From: Prevotellaceae bacterium UBA3627 | Lineage (GTDB): Bacteria; Bacteroidota; Bacteroidia; Bacteroidales; Bacteroidaceae | Assembly (NCBI GenBank): GCA_002373375.1 | Contig: DFLE01000001.1 | Coordinates: 14,699 to 78,698, forward strand | Reading direction: 5' to 3' | Length of the DNA: 64,000 nucleotides | Shown here: in pieces, positions 57,401 to 64,000 of the stretch | Layout of the letters: each line of letters begins with the position of its first letter | Numbering within the stretch: position 1 is the first letter of the stretch | Notes under the pieces: generated by a model | Databases searched by the model: none | Told to the model about the DNA's origin: nothing | Seen by the model: only the letters and a program-made list of their open reading frames with translations | Made by a program: the position numbers and the translations under genes

Positions 57401-60400
57401 GACGGTGGAGTGAAGCATAATGAGTACAGCGGTGGTAATGTCTATGGCGGTTGCTACTTTACCGGTAACATCGTAGGTGACGTGCTTGTTGACCTGCGCA
57501 GTAATATGCTGGAAGGACTCCGCTCTGACTACTTCCTTAATGCGGCCAACTCTGCGGAGCCTGCATGTAACGTATATGGTGCCGGCTATGGTACTAACTC
57601 CTATGTGTATGGTGATACATACGTACTCATAGGCAAGGGCGTGCATTGTGAGACAAAGGCAGATACCATCTATACAGATGGTTCGCAAAGCACAGGTGCC
57701 AAGGGTATGTTCTCGCTCTCTCCTGACGAGGATGACAGAAAGTTTGAGAGTTATCGTGAGTTCAAAGATGTAGGTACGTCTGCGAACTACATCTTCGGTG
57801 GCGGTCTGCAGGGTAATGTCGTAGGTAACACTAACGTGCGTTACTATAACGGTCATACACTGCACTCAGTAACAGGTGGTAGCTATGCCGGTTATCTCTG
57901 GGGTAGCACACAGTTGCTCGTAGGTTATCCTGAGTACTATGTTGCCGAGAAGCAGAAAGAGTATAAAGTAGAACGTAAGGATGAGGATCCAGGTAACCGT
58001 GAAAAGATGTCTCAGAACATCAATGGTGACTGGGATAAGGCTATTAAGCAGCAGGTTAAGTTGATGAAGGGTGATATTATAGCACCTACGCTCTATGAAG
58101 GCATAGTAGATGCCGATGAAGACGTGGCAACAAGTGATTTCACCCATAAGATCACTTCTCCTTCTGACGTGGAGCTGGATTGGAATGACATTGCAATCAC
58201 GATTGACGAGGCTATCTATGGTGGTGGTTACTCTCTCGCATCTGGTTCTTCTGTGATGGCCAACAACACTATTGTACTGAGGTATGACGAGCAGTATAAC
58301 GTTGACCCGGAGGATTATCTTATCTCATCTGTGGGTTATGGTGGTAATACTACCATGGTCGTTTGGGATAAGGTGGACATGGAAGGCGGTTACACCAAAG
58401 AACCAGCGGCTGGTGACAAGAACCACATCTCTATCTCAGAACAGGAGATGGAGCCTATCGTCCTGCCTGACGGTACCGATATGTTCGGATACTATTATAA
58501 GGATGACGGTGGTCACTATCACTACGTGTTCCAGGAGAACACATACTTCGCCGGTAAGTCTAAGCCGAAACCTGCTTATTATACTGGTACGTATGTCAGC
58601 GCATACAACTTCGACGCTGAGGGTGGTATGTACGGAGACGGTCACCTCTCATTCTCTGAGGGCTTCCGTACTGGTGAGTTGAAGGGCTACGGCTTCGGTG
58701 GCGGTAAGACTGCCGACGGTGCGTTGCTGATGAACTCGTTCCAGCGTATGGATATGCTGCGTTTGGAGGATTGTAATGTCATCATGCTTGGTGCGCGTGA
58801 CTACGCTACCAACGTGACCAACACTACTCCTTACTCATTGTCGCGTATCGGCGAGCTTCAGATGATAAGTCACATCAACGACACCGACTCTCTGAGAGAG
58901 GTCGTTAGCCGTATCTCAAACTCTACGGAGGGTACAAAGGGCGCTCGTAACTTCCTCGGGTTGTCTAACCACATCCTTTATGTAGGTTGTTTATATACTA
59001 ATACTTCGTTTACCGACCCGTTCCTCAGTGGTGGTCGTCGTCATCTTCCTAACGATACTACCTATGTGCAGAAGAAACAGGATTACGTGGACAAGTATTA
59101 TTCTGAGCCCGCATTGATAACCGGTGGAGAATTCAACAAGCGTAACGACGCGACAGCCAAGAACATGATAGGTATCAGTTCCGGTTATGCGCTGAAGATA
59201 CAAAATGTGTCAAGTGAGTTGGTTGAATCGACTATTACTGATGATGACGGAAGCTCTTATCAGCGTGTGGCTATGAAAGACTCAGTCTTCTATGGTCCTA
59301 TCGTTGGTGTTGCGGAGGTTAACCTCCTCAGCGCGCGTATTGATGAGGGTGGTGGCTACATTTATGCGGATAATGTGCATAAGCGTCCGGCATATGATGG
59401 TGATCCTAAGACAGAGAAAGACTTCCTCATGACAACTGGTAACTTCGTGTTCCCTTATGATGCAAAGAATAAACGTTATATCCTTGACGATTGCTATCCT
59501 GATGGATACGATGCTGCTAAGAAGGGTGGTAAGTCACCGGAGGAAGAGGATGACATCCACTACTGGTATATCGAGGGTTACAACTACTATTACCAGTTGC
59601 ACATCACCGGTTATACATCAGACAGCCGAGTAAACGGTCTGAGGTTTGATACGGATAACTCTGACGTGCTGACAATCATGCAGGGTGCCAAGAAGGGACA
59701 GACGCCTACGCTTCACAGTGTGACATGGCGTAGTAATCACCCTGCTTCATTCGGCTCTTGTGATATCGATGGCGCTTACTCAGCTGACAGCCTGACGGCT
59801 TATCCTACTTCAATGCAGGAAAAGGGCTTGAATGAACTGGCTGATGTCACCAATAATACTCGTTGGCAAGATAAATACTATCATCTGCGAGTTGGTGTCA
59901 AGGACAGTACGACCCTGAAGTATGACGGAGAAGGTGCTACGGGTACAATCATGCGTTATACCGCTAAGCCAGAGGCAGCGCTGACTAACACGATCCTGAC
60001 AGATAATCCTATCATAACCCTGCAGTTGGAGGATAAGGTTGACAATACTACCAGTGCCTACTATAACAAGCATCTGTCTCAGTCTTGTCAGTCAACTATC
60101 GTACTCACTGTTCCGGCGTTGGAGGATGACGGTACAACAGCCAAAAAGCAGTACCTGAACGTTAACCAGATATTCAAAGATAAGAATTATGACAGTATGG
60201 TCGGCGGCACAGGTGCAAGTATGGGTGCAGGTGGTAATACTATAAAAATGGATAGCACTTATTACTACTTCAGTGATGCTACTCACCAGTATGAGTCGCT
60301 GGATATGAGAGAGTTGTATATTCTTGCAGATGACAGTGACACGCAATACTGGAAGGTTAACTCTCTCAAATGGGGCGGTGATGATACAGGCTTCATTATG

Positions 60401-63400
60401 ACTGTAGATGGTGATGACAGAACTTTCACAAGGAGTGGTGTACTGTTCCATACTCAACAAAACTACTCTTACACACTCTATCTGACGATAGACTATGTGC
60501 AGGGTCCAGAGGTTCGCGGTCATATTGACATCATGAACTGTGCTCTGCCGGGCGAGATGATCAAACTTGTTACTGACAGCGTACAGATTGATGCCGATGA
60601 GTCAATGGCTCCGATAGGTTACTACTGGCGTATTGGTCAGCGTAAGCAGAATACAGATGGTACATGGTCGTTCTGTGACGAGACGAACTGGACACCTGCT
60701 ACTGCCACCGCGGCCGGCGCGCCGAAGGGCTATGACTCGTTCAAGATGACCAAGTCTTCTGAAAGAAACGGTGTGTTCAAGGGTAGTGTATATAATGAGA
60801 CTGAGAACTATCTTGAGGTTCCGGCATACTACTTCATGAACGGTTACGGTGTGCAGTATGGTATTGAGTTCAATGGCTTGGATGGCAAAATCTTCCCGGT
60901 TGATATGGTTACGGCCGATTCACTGCTCGTACACAACTATCACCGTATGGATCCGCACTCAGAGAACAAGGACTTGCATCTGCACCTCTCAGAGGCTGTG
61001 GCAAGAGCTTACGGCAGCGAGGTATATGCTAAGGCAAAGGCTAATTGGGATAAGCAGAAGGTTACTGACGGCTTCGCTGATATGGACAAGGCACACCAGA
61101 CCGATTGGTTGACTGCTAACCCAGAGCCAGAGTATGTAGCACCTCTGAGCCAGCCACGTATCTACATACGAGATGATCAGGATATGCAGATGTTCTACAA
61201 TTTTATTGACAGTGTGGGTCGCTATGACGAGGGCAAGTATATTACCAAAGCACAGATAGGTAACGCCAAGATAGACGTGCCTACTGGAGGTAAGTATGCA
61301 CAGTTCTATCTGCAGGACAACATTGTTTATACCAATACTTCTGCGTTCTATCATACACCTGAGCAGGACTTCGAGGGCGACTTTGACGGTATGGGCCATA
61401 GCATTGATATGTCTGACGGCACCCGTCTGACCAATGCTCCGACACTGTTCAAGAAAGTGTCTGGCGGAGTGTATAACCTCGGTGTCATCGGCAGACCGAT
61501 AGCACAGACTGTGAAGAATGATACAGTACATGTATTTAACAGTTTTGCGTATGGTATGCACGACAAGCAGGCCGTGAAGGTGCTGGCTGATGCCGTGACA
61601 GCGGAGAATACGGGTCTTGACAACTGCTATGACCTCACTGTTGCAGCAGACGAGGACTTCAAGTATGGCAAGGTGGCATACAACCTCAACAAGTATTATC
61701 TGGAGGAACGTTATCGTCGTGCTACTGGTGGCGCTGCTAATTACGACCGCATTGAACAGTACTATGCTAACGGTGACTATCAGTATGCAAGACGTAATGA
61801 CTCACGTACCGGTAACACCACTGGCGTGGTATATCTGAGAAGCGGTAACAACGATATTCCAGCATACGGTAAGAGTGATACACGTCACCTGATGGGTCAC
61901 TATATAGACCATGCGCGTGCCGTAGTGACAACGCTTTCATCGGCGGAGGCTGATACTCTCAATAAGAGATACAACAGAGAGTATGAGTTTGAGATTAACT
62001 ATGCTACAACTGGTTCAAAGCGTAAGTTGAAAAAAAATCCTTACTCTGAAGAATCTATTAAGAGCGTTGTCTATAAACCGCTGTTCGGCGAGGCGTATGC
62101 TGAGGAGGCAACAGGTGATATGGGTGTTGACACCCTGAGGAATGATTACCTGCTCTTCGGCCAGAGACTTGATGTTGAGACAGATTCTCTGCCAAAGACT
62201 ATATCAAGCAGCATGAATATGGAGGCCTATAACCGTGTATGGCGCGCTAGTGGTTTCTATGGTACCAAGCTTGACGAGGGCTTCTATTACAATGCTCTTG
62301 ACAATGTAGCGACCATGGTACATGACCCACGTTTGACGGCTGTTGACTTCAGCTGTTATCGTGATGGTGATATTCCTACAGGCTATTATCATAAGGGAAT
62401 GTCAAGTAGTAGTGTTACTGGCGAGCCTACAAAACTTCAGAGTGTATATTACGCTCCTGCGAAGGATACTCCGACTGACGCAATGGCGGACAAGACTTAC
62501 TGGGGCTTCGGCATCGGTAACGAGAGTGTCACAAAGAACCTGCTCGTATATACTAAGGCAAGCACGAACATCGGTACTATAGTCAATACGGCTGATGAGC
62601 ACTATGTGGCTGCCACGCCTGAGGAGGACATCAAGTTCCATCAGGTTATAGTATCTGCCGACAGGCAAGTACGACAGGCTTCCCTGCTGCATCTTGTGGA
62701 TAAGGAAGACTTCAACGCTCCTATTGAGTTCACTGCCGATACCGCTTGGTATGTACGTAATCCGGAGGTCGAGACAGGCTATGTGGAGAAGGCTGGTCAG
62801 GGCTGGGAGAGCATCTCACTGCCTTACACCGTGAGGTCAACCAAACTCGTTTCTCATACTGACGGTCTGGAGTCTGGCATCAACCAGTACTATGACTATA
62901 AGGATACTCCGGCTCATGAGCGCAACACGCTCAAGGAGCGTCTGATAAGCCTTGGCTTCTTCTATGGAGAGCAGCAAGAGCATGAGAACTCAGAGGAGAA
63001 CCCGGGCATCATCGGCCAGCAGTACTGGCTGCGTGGTTTGGATAGCATTGTAAGGGCAGGCACTGAGATACGAGCAGAGTTTGTACGTCCGCTTTACAAG
63101 ATGACTGATAATGCGGTGGGTCATGAGGCCTTCAAGGCTTACACTCCATTCGTTGTCAGCTTCCCTGGCAGCCGATTCTATGAGTTTGATATGACAGGTC
63201 AGTCACTTGTCTTTGGCGCATCTGCGGCTAAGGTGACAGTAACTGATGACGCAGTAGAGACTAACAAGACATCTGCTACACTCGACAAAACTGTAACATA
63301 TACTTACAGAGGTGCCTTTGCTAATGACAAGTCCTCATCTAAGTATGCTATTGCTCTTAAGAGTGACGCGGAAGATGAGGAAGCTGCAGACGCGACGTTA

Positions 63401-63790
63401 GGTGATCGCTTCACTGCTAACGCACCTATCTATCCGTTCCGTGCCTACATGACTTCGGCAGCGGCCAGTGCTCCTGCTAAGGCTGGATACCAGAACTTCC
63501 AGGAGAATAATGAGGCAGAGGTAATCTATATCAGTGCCCTCGGCATCAGCCTTGAGGATAAGGGTATAGAGGAGCCGGAGACAGAAGACGTGATAGAGAG
63601 CGACGGCTTGCGTATCTATCCAAGCGGTAAGCGCATTGTGGTTGAGAGTACCTACGATACCACTCTGAATGTTTACAGTGCTGGTGGTCAGCTTGTCAGA
63701 GTACTTGATGTACGTCGTGGTACAAGCATCTACAGTGGCTTCGCTTCAGGTATCTATCTGATAGACTCTAAGAAGCTCTTGTTGAAGTAA
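45470..63790 (+). CDS. Giant GGG-repeat beta-helix adhesin-like protein with type IX sorting domain
   Basis: 6106 residues in one uninterrupted frame. The signal region (RFVMFMALVAAYALNVSA) ends near residue 42; Met14 (45509) is an alternative start. GLUG-like segments occur near 55-125 (GTAGDPYIISNKEQMAYFGK ... FDGGGYTIIGV), near 585-770 and near 5300 (FEGDFDGMGHSIDM). An Ig-like domain lies near 1472-1520. From about 1940 to 4410 the protein consists of roughly forty rungs, each with a V/I-x-INGG-type strand and ending in (N/D)(V/I)(F/Y)GGG(N/Y). Beyond are beta-rich domains without a clear family. The last ~62 residues (GLRIYPSGKRIVVES ... GIYLIDSKKLLLK) match a type A type IX secretion sorting domain. 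Expected location: outer surface. No catalytic motif is recognised; an adhesive or scaffold role is inferred. Confidence 0.85.
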   Translation: MNMIRKIINLNKYMGIKRISVTLQRFVMFMALVAAYALNVSADSWADHAPASLSDARISGSGTAGDPYIISNKEQMAYFGKVMGGNSQYWKLGADSINLSGHDWTFGSEYWPVIFSGHFDGGGYTIIGVNMVVPDDHCFSGFFCALSGSVENVELASPALTLKKVNWPPDDYSYRSSGTLVGVVLSGGSVKKCKVTSPTITMTDTPSQYQKPFGLGGMIGSVRGSGSVTNCKVEGGSITDASNLVLDQTSLYVGGLCGDIDAVSSLSDCVVKDMTITLDQVESYSETQVVFAVGGVVGNVMKPATNMPERILAWGCKINAPKAMVGPVAGVFRRSHETIDKNVITDDYSGEGDKSLSDASKTSTWMYNGYKLAVDENSSIFSSFSKNYTASLTDGYLDVGNAVQTLPKQNRVNSSSRNSHTVLWYTSNRGRGTSNNNNQDIAPTFENWAWIPDGYKYFAQGYNVGSYVDSTQAKDFFESVGNVEKPCQLTLVDENEGLRGEVPHTLKLTVVDGAKTVSGTGADKLTWTWAVGGVEKATGQTYTLDVTSSYTADSTVLVTASDGTMVSYTIPRAFLRTKDGTDLKRGEQTNPYVIGNEKELRLWSELSRTMGQFDNYYENGVVKQDKVSDFNKAYFELDANIDMEVRSMTGVTDGYSGSSDALYAERHGFNHNDDFLPICGLTSEDIYDVAHTFRGTFDGQGHVIKNLHQIWRGGTLDFYYDEQATQSWGLFGVVSGGTIKNLIIDGAKLEHDVYNGSFFYEEAMHTQPQNNDNVTKNNNPRGTNVAVGVVAGMITAGSVIRDVDVRNSAIYASNVDPTCCQPGSVWKQIIIIRRNFGWGLYVGGIVGRVQSSYDGSMLSDLGHSTKIHYVSSDVDIDIMPIRINYQMNNNTTAYPKRMHFNTGGIVGSMHSTGNYTTIPWPEHSFYTGLIRTMHGTASPSFGYVSYNTIAAEANYGDFHNHYVGYPGVLTTSYYNNLYFRDCYSDENADNVNHFNWKTTPQYAHEVAVPTAGMLYYSSASNYWGTNGVDEGAACTYNNNNGTYTWSGGTMKLNPATHWMIGPITDELLEAAVSKKVMYKCDAGTYTLRQHLESGNLQTNRAIVSQYHGINQATWKDWTDTDNSDALVLEYNERTDGTARNYTWGWDSHNGRPMLTGESAEYLEVTGTGGVLTATLKGMNNTDGFYYTWYERCDTNAVQTAALANDVSHGNQYTIPNYDTYKTHNRYFYAVATKTDATTGKTYTYTSKLFTVHGTLGEVTATKTTDQTEATSGGNYTHETYLNVRISQEDYYKLPEEIREKTPATYYARTDAGWNEYKQAVANMVLYYDETNDKVYTVYDGFSANSVHCVTGGDYNPDTKVITPRYDESLKGTFLALPEHDPALLKESATYYTFEEFKLADVRGGSYNSSSEPYSGYTYAFNGDATSPKAGQSYPNRETTKTVFDALADKSMPKTVTTIMTVNITPDYITTDSKYEVSYQWYQKNGTIIPGATEKTYSAVKAADNNMGAYYCQVTVKDILYSCYQPVIFNDSLMYQWGEKYVFINPDATPYHIKGLIQDVPSSYQLPADADTKGENTGIGNDNNDGKTPFTPVRTWERAYALLDETASWDENIIVLIGKSSAQVTTSSPFGKGDTGGQGGSNTGSYNNWKSRGGIMFGRSATIQSKTALVDNYEGEFEIGNCAAGSYQYGFFIWGDTRFRNLKFGVNETSGYGIIFCQYNNLEMGEGLQFVNWPKANSSGTDVGPLPSTVIPDLQIFGGINNDSRFVDMPGHINNYKELLPHPEGFTITVKSGFYSNICASGRQTTGSNNWANGMAGCPDQPIKCNIVVDIDRNWNNKSENQGGMDATYDVGALMAGNHEGAQYGDMNIIVRSGIVGRITSGSLGNQRACGNYGMSGGYYATNTRYGSENNVYFPSDTYFGRVNILIDPASSEMNSDADINKRVVVSEIYGGALGRHMTDYWNVGVCRSMFYGTSNITINGGTFDLNTADKGGNSGNGAYGLNAYNNTSYNISYGDANHRYYRAQPGIYAGGAGGLSGIGVDSLHTNDMRLPYYSTTYRTGYDKDKWGKVVLYDNYDVWKQNGGNGDNKVFVKCYDGLDEEGNKLYTYVDLTKTTSTITINGGNFFPSYDKTNDTDKRIKNEKEQGCGIYGAGNGYVNNSLINAQSTSTPNRAPNPLAGSIFGTPGETTVQININGGTFNCDIFGGGKGNDAYYQMQTNDWYSGWSAPYNAQAGDRDYLSYGVTKDNYGRNARIIGNVEMNINGGTFKHNIYGSGMGSKNCPYMAEIIGNTTINITSDSSLVKVYGNVFGGGNYAKTTLHTVVNIAKGTVYGDIFGGGNEATVGVIEEEPLYTENSYWSIGDNVEACWKGIDIGGLGLAEYCEMIGIIRTGTSNSDYVEHHIGELRDNPTQSGTHKVGVGGTSVYTMTEDAKIYGNIYGGGNKADVYGNANVAMTAGAIAGNVFGGGNGYINPNNANDTVPANIHGSTSVMLNGYTVLWNTKKSGSFNNESGEPELITWNGSKTGTNHGVFIGTRTEGTGTNKKEYITWNDTHNVYGGGNLLCRVDSVAQVTVTKGMTPLSLLKTDAWQQSYYDNNNPHFYVFGGGLGERTVAANTKVRVGMDTMFEEDNTAETTDVMAKGSRIFIDENGEEVTGDAGNESENINIYNNGYGLANYTVLGVLGGGFMGKVTYDTDVRVGGATFIHRVYGGGYGDPLRESAEVVTELGKVGRSARVLADGAYIYGDIFGGGARGDVVKSTYVELQRDVKVYGSVYGGGDVANVGSTEEDKVQNDTVSTTLISGGTVFHNVFGGGSKGLIQGSSFVNVVDTIYKNTKNIPYIYGDVYGGGEKHNIAGNANVLIEGGQMGGDIFGGGLGTVTSAGAAEKSADVMNDTRVDINGGSMLWRKRCDDYSHGTVFTFENTASIPMSRFKTKQYIQADTTMIRVFYDFKNERFIRNHNIYGGGNLNSDIKGKAYVNVRHGLVTEGLQNYDENTVTPFAACWYDVIQKKAYPQFSVFGGGYGKHTTVHGTEVVMNVANVDDKNYAAYGEDTLTYLAQEMELLSRWDGLAISTKESRYGGTNANAYRRYRSSRYAWSGGVHNHVMANIIGGSWAGKVEGDTKVIMDGTSGCRNVFGGGVGMATDSDEELLGEVTGTSTVDVRNGIVSGDIYGGGAGIESKKNDNGQPLRDYTNVARVRKGTKVSVDGTVTSTTYNSNVFKKDNTLVFGSVHGGGDVANVGNDVTRATGDTTTVEVGNPKFMTEVLVKGGILFSQVYGGGNGRPASDCYNYRNLGAVYGNSKVTVTTPTSAETAPWLWNRVYAGGENGTVYGNSKLEINGGYLGYNVFGGGYGRVDTLASGSVSKTDAAITGNTYVSVNGGEWCVSQMWLDKDTLGNDLRAWAPANIYGSHTYVPQYNPVSRTFIVNHNIYGGGNACSTIGGNTYVKMTKGLLQDNTILGTVYEGTFFEQPEWKEIYDKVGSAHFSVFGAGYGAGTKVTHDTYVDVSIKGDAEPSADFQKNKVPLYKRFKTYQSLLDIIGGGYSGEVAGNSNVHIGGNTFMRRAFAGGYFATVNNSKILVTSGDIDEVFGGGVIGDVLRNTQVTIGQHGDSTFVATPYHKANGKLFINENVYGANDVSGVVGTQNNEKDHTAGDGTHVLLRGGTIYGDVYGGGNGDYLYALGKNGETKVTPNENYESNGETYDLVYTVPMRPGMVSAGAASPAQTVVNISTFRPLAVESRVDMKGTSSEPLKVHGNVFGGGNSATIYGTNHTPVVEVNVGDYVDLGGLYLGSDGDALFMDSEQNPFLTDFQYINGINLSDTVIWDRDPANVSISTAYLSVEKEDRHKVYPHLIDLYFQPVEMSVQPKLTWNGSKDGTVTNTTIGIICCGGNRGNMNVYPIESGDDEGKVVDVHFPKGLTVTGHIIGGCNNANYEFYNTYSGKITSHTGGYLLGERKGKNPMINLLVENKFKPSIKEVTSDGGVKHNEYSGGNVYGGCYFTGNIVGDVLVDLRSNMLEGLRSDYFLNAANSAEPACNVYGAGYGTNSYVYGDTYVLIGKGVHCETKADTIYTDGSQSTGAKGMFSLSPDEDDRKFESYREFKDVGTSANYIFGGGLQGNVVGNTNVRYYNGHTLHSVTGGSYAGYLWGSTQLLVGYPEYYVAEKQKEYKVERKDEDPGNREKMSQNINGDWDKAIKQQVKLMKGDIIAPTLYEGIVDADEDVATSDFTHKITSPSDVELDWNDIAITIDEAIYGGGYSLASGSSVMANNTIVLRYDEQYNVDPEDYLISSVGYGGNTTMVVWDKVDMEGGYTKEPAAGDKNHISISEQEMEPIVLPDGTDMFGYYYKDDGGHYHYVFQENTYFAGKSKPKPAYYTGTYVSAYNFDAEGGMYGDGHLSFSEGFRTGELKGYGFGGGKTADGALLMNSFQRMDMLRLEDCNVIMLGARDYATNVTNTTPYSLSRIGELQMISHINDTDSLREVVSRISNSTEGTKGARNFLGLSNHILYVGCLYTNTSFTDPFLSGGRRHLPNDTTYVQKKQDYVDKYYSEPALITGGEFNKRNDATAKNMIGISSGYALKIQNVSSELVESTITDDDGSSYQRVAMKDSVFYGPIVGVAEVNLLSARIDEGGGYIYADNVHKRPAYDGDPKTEKDFLMTTGNFVFPYDAKNKRYILDDCYPDGYDAAKKGGKSPEEEDDIHYWYIEGYNYYYQLHITGYTSDSRVNGLRFDTDNSDVLTIMQGAKKGQTPTLHSVTWRSNHPASFGSCDIDGAYSADSLTAYPTSMQEKGLNELADVTNNTRWQDKYYHLRVGVKDSTTLKYDGEGATGTIMRYTAKPEAALTNTILTDNPIITLQLEDKVDNTTSAYYNKHLSQSCQSTIVLTVPALEDDGTTAKKQYLNVNQIFKDKNYDSMVGGTGASMGAGGNTIKMDSTYYYFSDATHQYESLDMRELYILADDSDTQYWKVNSLKWGGDDTGFIMTVDGDDRTFTRSGVLFHTQQNYSYTLYLTIDYVQGPEVRGHIDIMNCALPGEMIKLVTDSVQIDADESMAPIGYYWRIGQRKQNTDGTWSFCDETNWTPATATAAGAPKGYDSFKMTKSSERNGVFKGSVYNETENYLEVPAYYFMNGYGVQYGIEFNGLDGKIFPVDMVTADSLLVHNYHRMDPHSENKDLHLHLSEAVARAYGSEVYAKAKANWDKQKVTDGFADMDKAHQTDWLTANPEPEYVAPLSQPRIYIRDDQDMQMFYNFIDSVGRYDEGKYITKAQIGNAKIDVPTGGKYAQFYLQDNIVYTNTSAFYHTPEQDFEGDFDGMGHSIDMSDGTRLTNAPTLFKKVSGGVYNLGVIGRPIAQTVKNDTVHVFNSFAYGMHDKQAVKVLADAVTAENTGLDNCYDLTVAADEDFKYGKVAYNLNKYYLEERYRRATGGAANYDRIEQYYANGDYQYARRNDSRTGNTTGVVYLRSGNNDIPAYGKSDTRHLMGHYIDHARAVVTTLSSAEADTLNKRYNREYEFEINYATTGSKRKLKKNPYSEESIKSVVYKPLFGEAYAEEATGDMGVDTLRNDYLLFGQRLDVETDSLPKTISSSMNMEAYNRVWRASGFYGTKLDEGFYYNALDNVATMVHDPRLTAVDFSCYRDGDIPTGYYHKGMSSSSVTGEPTKLQSVYYAPAKDTPTDAMADKTYWGFGIGNESVTKNLLVYTKASTNIGTIVNTADEHYVAATPEEDIKFHQVIVSADRQVRQASLLHLVDKEDFNAPIEFTADTAWYVRNPEVETGYVEKAGQGWESISLPYTVRSTKLVSHTDGLESGINQYYDYKDTPAHERNTLKERLISLGFFYGEQQEHENSEENPGIIGQQYWLRGLDSIVRAGTEIRAEFVRPLYKMTDNAVGHEAFKAYTPFVVSFPGSRFYEFDMTGQSLVFGASAAKVTVTDDAVETNKTSATLDKTVTYTYRGAFANDKSSSKYAIALKSDAEDEEAADATLGDRFTANAPIYPFRAYMTSAAASAPAKAGYQNFQENNEAEVIYISALGISLEDKGIEEPETEDVIESDGLRIYPSGKRIVVESTYDTTLNVYSAGGQLVRVLDVRRGTSIYSGFASGIYLIDSKKLLLK

Positions 63791-63812
63791 TAATTTGATT
63801 GATAATAGAAAG

Positions 63813-63851
63813 TCAGGGCTGTCCCGAAAGGTGACAGCCCTGATTTTTTTG
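63813..63851 (+). terminator. Intrinsic terminator after the 6106-residue gene
   Basis: An 11-pair stem TCAGGGCTGTC / GACAGCCCTGA is followed by eight Ts, 22 bases past the stop. Confidence 0.92.
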
Positions 63852-64000
63852 TTGTAGGATGGGAGGGGACAGAAGGGGATGAGAGCAGGTATAAGAAGAC
63901 AGGGAGAGGAGGGGAGTGGACGAGAGAGGGCGGAAGGAGACAGGAAGATGGTATGAGGGTATAAGAGAAGGAGGAAGGGAGGAAGAGGTGGGGATAGGAT
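63852..64000. other. Purine-rich tract at window edge
   Basis: About 150 bases are almost entirely A and G on the plus strand (GGGAGAGGAGGGGAG and similar), with many short G-runs. No ORF or repeat unit was recognised, and the tract continues past the window. Confidence 0.5.

Noticed and set aside
45470..63790. Possibility that the 18-kb frame is an assembly artefact
   Set aside because: The frame has consistent codon use, its own promoter and terminator, a signal peptide at one end and a sorting domain at the other. Collapsed or misjoined repeats would more likely break the frame. Repeat count could still be wrong.

Overview
The window looks like a chromosome segment of a Bacteroidales bacterium, most likely Prevotella or a close relative. 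Three things point there: promoters of the Bacteroidetes type (TTG, 19-20 bases, TAnnTTTG), fimbrillin-like surface lipoproteins, and giant secreted proteins with C-terminal modules like those sorted by the type IX secretion system. No rRNA, tRNA, CRISPR array or insertion sequence was found.

Layout. 1-2386 (minus) is the 5' part of a secreted family 1 pectate lyase gene that runs off the left edge. 2833-7467 (minus) holds housekeeping genes: asparaginyl-tRNA synthetase, an RsuA/RluB-type pseudouridine synthase with a long RGG-rich N-terminal tail, and adenylosuccinate lyase. 7823-8920 (plus) is an OmpA-family outer-membrane protein with a clear promoter and terminator. 9263-13259 is a riboflavin cluster in pathway-complete form (ribD, ribE, ribBA, ribH), followed by a DUF1846 protein. 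15034-19043 carries a small acidic protein and three fimbrillin-like exported proteins, one ending in a dockerin-like module. 19065-21795 is a compact array of four toxin-antitoxin units, three of them preceded by the same ~135-190 bp repeat. 21951-63790 is taken up by three giant secreted proteins (3659, 3504 and 6106 residues).

How the parts fit. The first two giant proteins are paralogues built from Ig-like, InlB-type and chitobiase-C-like modules plus a C-terminal pectinesterase-like beta-helix. One keeps the catalytic residues and the other has lost them. With the pectate lyase, which shares a Big2-type module with the second giant, this suggests a cell-surface pectin attachment and degradation function. 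The third giant is a beta-helix adhesin-like protein with about forty YGGG/FGGG rungs and a type A type IX sorting domain.

The intergenic DNA is rich in repeats: G-quadruplex-capable hairpins, a 22-bp tandem family, a 19-bp palindrome scattered around the riboflavin genes, and a ~79-bp tandem array before the largest gene. The most unusual signals are a 34-bp palindromic element inserted in the same reading frame in both ribD and ribE, and the mosaic toxin-antitoxin cassette array with a decayed third toxin. All functional statements are from reading the sequence; no database search was run.
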